Shown: positions 15,541 to 18,710 of the stretch, one piece after another | Position numbering within the stretch: the stretch's first letter is position 1 | Layout: the number at the start of each line of letters is the position of its first letter | DNA from: Bog-756 sp036553725 | Lineage (GTDB): Bacteria; Actinomycetota; Acidimicrobiia; Acidimicrobiales; RAAP-2 | DNA length: 18,710 bases | Reading direction: 5' to 3' | Assembly: GCA_036553725.1 (NCBI GenBank) | Contig: DATBOO010000185.1 | Location: 1-18,710 of the forward strand | Position numbers and translations under genes: made by a program | Notes under the pieces: model-generated | What the model was told of the DNA's origin: nothing | The model's input: only the letters and a program-made list of their open reading frames with translations | Database searches by the model: none

Positions 15541-18519
15541 ATGCCTCGGCCGACCGTTCAGCCTGTGCCCACAGCCATGGTACGAACCGACCTGACCGAC
15601 ACGCCCGCAGAGACCGGCACCGGCAACGGCGCCGCCGGGGGACCGCGCCCCGGCCGCGGGGCGAAGCCCCTGGTCATCGTCGAGTCGCCAGCCAAGGCCA
15701 AGACCATCGCCGGCCTGCTCGGATCGGGCTACGTGGTGGAGTCCTCCATCGGGCACATCCGCGACCTCCCCCGCCGGGCCGACGAGGTCCCGGCCGCCTA
15801 CAAGGGGGAGGCCTGGTCCCGCCTGGGCGTCGACGTCGACAACGGCTTCAAGCCGCTGTATGTGGTGTCCACCGAGAAGAAGTCCCAGGTGGCCAAGTTG
15901 AAGCAGCTGGTCAAACAGGCCAGCGAGGTCTATCTGGCCTCGGACGAGGACCGCGAGGGGGAGTCGATCGCCTGGCACCTGCTCGAGGTGCTGGCCCCCC
16001 GGGTGCCGGTCAAGCGGATGGTCTTCCACGAGATCACCCGGCCGGCCATCGAGCGGGCGGTCCTCGAGTGGCGGGACCTCGACCGCCGGCTGGTCGACGC
16101 CCAGGAGGCCCGCCGGATCCTCGACCGCCTCTACGGCTACGAGGTGTCGCCCGTCTTGTGGAAGAAGATCATGCCCCGGCTGTCGGCCGGCCGGGTCCAG
16201 AGCGTGGCCACCCGCATGGTGGTCGAGCGGGAACGGGCCCGCATGGGGTTCCGGTCGGCGGGCTGGTGGGGCATCGATGCCACCTTCACCCCCGAGGGGG
16301 CCGCACCGGCCACCGAAGGGGTACCGAGGTCGTTCGCGGCGGCACTGGTGGCGGTCGACGGAGTCGGGCTGGCCACCGGGCGCGACTTCGACGACTCGGG
16401 GGCGCTCCGATCGCCCGGGTCGGTGACGGTGCTGGGCGAGGACGAGGCCCGCTCGCTGGCCGACGGGCTGGCCGGCGTGCCCTTCGCGGTCAAGTCGCTG
16501 ACCGAGAAGCCGTTCCGCCGTTCACCGTCGGCGCCGTTCATGACGTCGACCCTGCAGCAGGAGGCGGGTCGCAAGCTCCGGTTCAGCTCCAAGCGGGCCA
16601 TGCAGGTCGCCCAGCACCTCTACGAGGACGGCTGGATCACCTACATGCGCACCGACTCGACCACCCTGTCGAGCCAGGCCCTGGAGGCGGCCCGGGCCCA
16701 GGCCTCCGCCCTCTACGGCCCGGCCTTCGTGCCGGCCCAGCCCCGGCGTTACGAGCGCAAGGTGAAGAACGCGCAGGAGGCCCACGAGGCCATCCGGCCG
16801 GCGGGGGAGTCGTTCCGCACGCCCGACGAGGCGGCCCGCTCGCTGTCCGGTGACGAATTCCGGCTCTACGACCTCATCTGGAAGCGCACCGTGGCCTCGC
16901 AGATGGCCGATGCCACCGGCACCAGTGCCCAGGTCCGGCTGATCGGGACGTCGGCCGGGACCGGCGGGGCGACCGGGCCGGAGGCGGAGTTCTCGGCGTC
17001 GGGCAAGGTCATCCAGTTCCCGGGCTACCTGCGGGCCTACGTCGAGGGCGAGGACGATCCGGAAGCCGAGCTGGCCGACCGCGAAGTGCACCTGCCCCCG
17101 ATGGCCGAGGGGGACCCGGTGTCGGTGGGCGACCTCGAGCCCGGATCCCACGCCACCCAGCCCCCGGCCCGCTACACCGAGGCGTCCCTGGTCAAGGCCA
17201 TGGAGGAGCTCGGGGTGGGCCGGCCGTCCACCTACGCCAGTGTCATCGCCACCATCCTCGACCGGGGCTACGTGTGGAAGAAGGGCACCGCCCTGGTCCC
17301 CTCCTTCACCGCCTTCGCGGTGGTCGGCCTCCTCGAGCGGTACTTCACCGACCTGGTGGACTACGGGTTCACCGCGTCGATGGAGGACGACCTCGATGCC
17401 ATCGCCGCCGGCGCCGAGGAGTCCCTGCCCTGGCTGACCCGGTTCTACTTCGGGGCCGAGGGACGGGCCCCTTCCCCGGACGGCCCCGGCGCCGGGGATG
17501 TGGGCCGGCTCGGGCTGAAACGCGAGGTCAGCACCTACCTGGGCGAGATCGACGCCCGTGAGATCAACTCGATCCCCATCGGCGTGGGCAGCGACGGGGA
17601 GGAGATCATGGCCCGGGTCGGCCGCTACGGCCCCTACCTCCAGCACGGCGAGGACCGGGTGTCCATACCCGAGGACATGGCGCCGGACGAGCTCACCGTC
17701 GAACGGGCCGAGTCGCTCCTCCTGGCCCCCTCGTCGGACCGGATGCTCGGTGAGGACCCCGACACCGGGCTGCCGGTCCAGGTCAGGGCCGGCCGGTTCG
17801 GACCGTACGTGCAACTGGGCGAGCTGGTGGACGGCGGCCCGAAGCCCCGCACCTCGTCACTCTTCGCCTCGATGTCCCCCGAGACCCTGACCTTCGAACA
17901 GGCGCTGGAGTTGCTGAGGGTGCCCCGGGTGGTCGGCACCGACCCGGAGAGCAGCCAGGAGATCGTCGCCCACAACGGCAAGTTCGGCCCGTACCTGAAG
18001 AAGGGCACCGACACCAGGAGCCTGTCCACCGAGGACCAGATCCTCTCCGTCGGCCTGGACGAGGCGCTGGCGCTGTTCGCACAGCCCAAGACCCGCGGCC
18101 GCAACGCCAGGGGACCGCTCCGCGAGATGGGGGACGATCCGGACACCGGCCTGTCCATGGTGGTCAAGGACGGGCGGTTCGGTCCGTATGTGACCGACGG
18201 CACCACCAACGCCTCCCTGCGGCGGGGAGACGAGGTCGAGAGTCTCACGGTGGAACGGGCATCAGAGCTGTTGGCCGAACGCCGGGCGGCGGGGCCCTCC
18301 ACTCGGAAGAAGGTGGCCAAGAAGGCTCCGGCCCGCAAGAAGGCATCGGCCAAGAAGGCTCCGGCCCGCAAGAAGGCTCCGGCCCGCAAGACGGCGACGG
18401 GCAAGACGGCGACGGGCAAGAAGGTGGCGGCTCCGAAAGCGGCGGCCAAGAGGGCCGCACCGGGCACGGCCGAGCCGGTGGCGGCCACCCAGGCGGCCGC
18501 CGGTGGCGAGGACCAGTAG
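15541..18519 (+). CDS. topA: DNA topoisomerase I (type IA), Lys-rich actinobacterial form
   Basis: A 992-residue enzyme that relaxes negative supercoils. The Toprim domain has VESPAKAKT (47-55, catalytic E48) and SDEDREGE (134-141). The central domain has LSAGRVQSVA (214-223) and the active-site block WITYMRTDST, with Y368 as nucleophile and R370. VGRPSTYASVI follows. The C-terminus lacks the Cys4 zinc fingers of E. coli TopA; instead four Topo_C-type repeats (about 670-915) each carry GRYGPY, GRFGPY, GKFGPY or GRFGPY. A 75-residue tail rich in Lys and Ala ends the protein, as known for Streptomyces and mycobacterial TopA, where Lys repeats aid DNA binding and processivity. The N-terminal ~40 residues are a disordered extension. 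Possible starts are TTG 15535, ATG 15541 (used) and ATG 15577. It is six bases upstream of tmk. Confidence 0.95.
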   Translation: MPRPTVQPVPTAMVRTDLTDTPAETGTGNGAAGGPRPGRGAKPLVIVESPAKAKTIAGLLGSGYVVESSIGHIRDLPRRADEVPAAYKGEAWSRLGVDVDNGFKPLYVVSTEKKSQVAKLKQLVKQASEVYLASDEDREGESIAWHLLEVLAPRVPVKRMVFHEITRPAIERAVLEWRDLDRRLVDAQEARRILDRLYGYEVSPVLWKKIMPRLSAGRVQSVATRMVVERERARMGFRSAGWWGIDATFTPEGAAPATEGVPRSFAAALVAVDGVGLATGRDFDDSGALRSPGSVTVLGEDEARSLADGLAGVPFAVKSLTEKPFRRSPSAPFMTSTLQQEAGRKLRFSSKRAMQVAQHLYEDGWITYMRTDSTTLSSQALEAARAQASALYGPAFVPAQPRRYERKVKNAQEAHEAIRPAGESFRTPDEAARSLSGDEFRLYDLIWKRTVASQMADATGTSAQVRLIGTSAGTGGATGPEAEFSASGKVIQFPGYLRAYVEGEDDPEAELADREVHLPPMAEGDPVSVGDLEPGSHATQPPARYTEASLVKAMEELGVGRPSTYASVIATILDRGYVWKKGTALVPSFTAFAVVGLLERYFTDLVDYGFTASMEDDLDAIAAGAEESLPWLTRFYFGAEGRAPSPDGPGAGDVGRLGLKREVSTYLGEIDAREINSIPIGVGSDGEEIMARVGRYGPYLQHGEDRVSIPEDMAPDELTVERAESLLLAPSSDRMLGEDPDTGLPVQVRAGRFGPYVQLGELVDGGPKPRTSSLFASMSPETLTFEQALELLRVPRVVGTDPESSQEIVAHNGKFGPYLKKGTDTRSLSTEDQILSVGLDEALALFAQPKTRGRNARGPLREMGDDPDTGLSMVVKDGRFGPYVTDGTTNASLRRGDEVESLTVERASELLAERRAAGPSTRKKVAKKAPARKKASAKKAPARKKAPARKTATGKTATGKKVAAPKAAAKRAAPGTAEPVAATQAAAGGEDQ
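18307..18425 (+). repeat. Lys-rich tail repeats in topA
   Basis: Imperfect tandem units built from AAGAAGGCTCCGGCCCGC and, later, GGCAAGACGGCGAC encode KKAPAR-type and TGKTA-type blocks. The near-identical DNA copies suggest recent slippage expansion inside the gene. Confidence 0.75.
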
Positions 18520-18525
18520 CCCGGG

Positions 18526-18710
18526 GTGAGAGACGGCGAACAGGGCCGCCTGATCGCGCTGGAGGGCATCGACGGTTGCGGCAAGTCCACCCAGGCCCAG
18601 CTGGTGGCCGATCGGCTCGGCGCCCTGCTCACGTTCGAGCCGGGGGCCACGCCCCTGGGTACGGCGCTTCGACGGTTGGTCCTCGACCCCGGTGCGCCCC
18701 CGGTGGACGA
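18526..18710 (+). CDS. tmk: Thymidylate (dTMP) kinase, 5' part, cut by window end
   Basis: The first 61 codons of a P-loop kinase that makes dTDP from dTMP. LIALEGIDGCGKSTQAQLVADRLG matches the TMPK opening, with Walker A GIDGCGKST (13-21), followed by FEPGATPLGTALR, the equivalent of the family REPGGTPxGExIR. The usual Arg of that motif is Phe here and the second Gly is Ala, so the motif is slightly unusual. GTG 18526 lies six bases after the topA stop, implying one transcript with topA. The LID region and C-terminus are outside the window. Confidence 0.9.
   Translation, partial: MRDGEQGRLIALEGIDGCGKSTQAQLVADRLGALLTFEPGATPLGTALRRLVLDPGAPPVD

Overview
This 18.7 kb window comes from a very GC-rich chromosome, with coding-strand third positions almost all G or C. 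The gene set points to an actinobacterium, and the overall flavour suggests an Acidimicrobiia-like lineage. The pointers are a GlnR-type nitrogen regulator, paired type I and type II glutamine synthetases, a pair of TrkA/RCK proteins divergent from a large APC/KimA-like permease, a topoisomerase I with a lysine-rich tail, and a K+-independent H+-pyrophosphatase. The taxon is inferred from gene content and was not tested. No rRNA, tRNA, CRISPR array or complete mobile element is visible.

Left block (1-6633), nitrogen and NAD metabolism. Three 25-bp tandem repeats at the left edge precede a RidA-family deaminase. Convergent to it, on the minus strand, lie glnII, glnA (GSI-alpha type without an adenylylation tyrosine) and a glnR-like regulator. 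Upstream of glnII, and shared with the divergent nadE (glutamine-dependent NAD+ synthetase), are four pentamers at exact 11-bp steps. They match the published GlnR-box layout. The regulator, both target enzymes and a candidate operator therefore sit within about 3.5 kb. nadE overlaps an unrecognised, possibly ferritin-like, protein.

Middle block (6634-10266). A sigma-70 family (group 2-like) factor has two hairpins in its leader. It is followed by a 24-codon membrane-peptide ORF with a leaderless-type promoter and an 18-bp-stem hairpin that probably stops transcription from both sides. A minus-strand trkA-trkA-HAD phosphatase operon follows.

Right block (10339-18710). A KimA-like K+ permease is divergent from the trkA pair and carries an in-frame C-terminal OB-fold domain; in other actinobacteria, as I recall, that domain is a separate neighbouring gene. 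Next come hppA (proton-pumping pyrophosphatase), topA, and the start of tmk (dTMP kinase), cut by the window edge.

Most genes are conserved housekeeping functions. The parts that go beyond routine are the potassium module (KimA-OB fusion plus two RCK proteins, no TrkH in view) and the compact GlnR circuit. Intergenic gaps are all under 300 bp; the larger ones (2687-2902, 3914-4193, 6634-6819, 12814-13082) are described with their neighbouring features.
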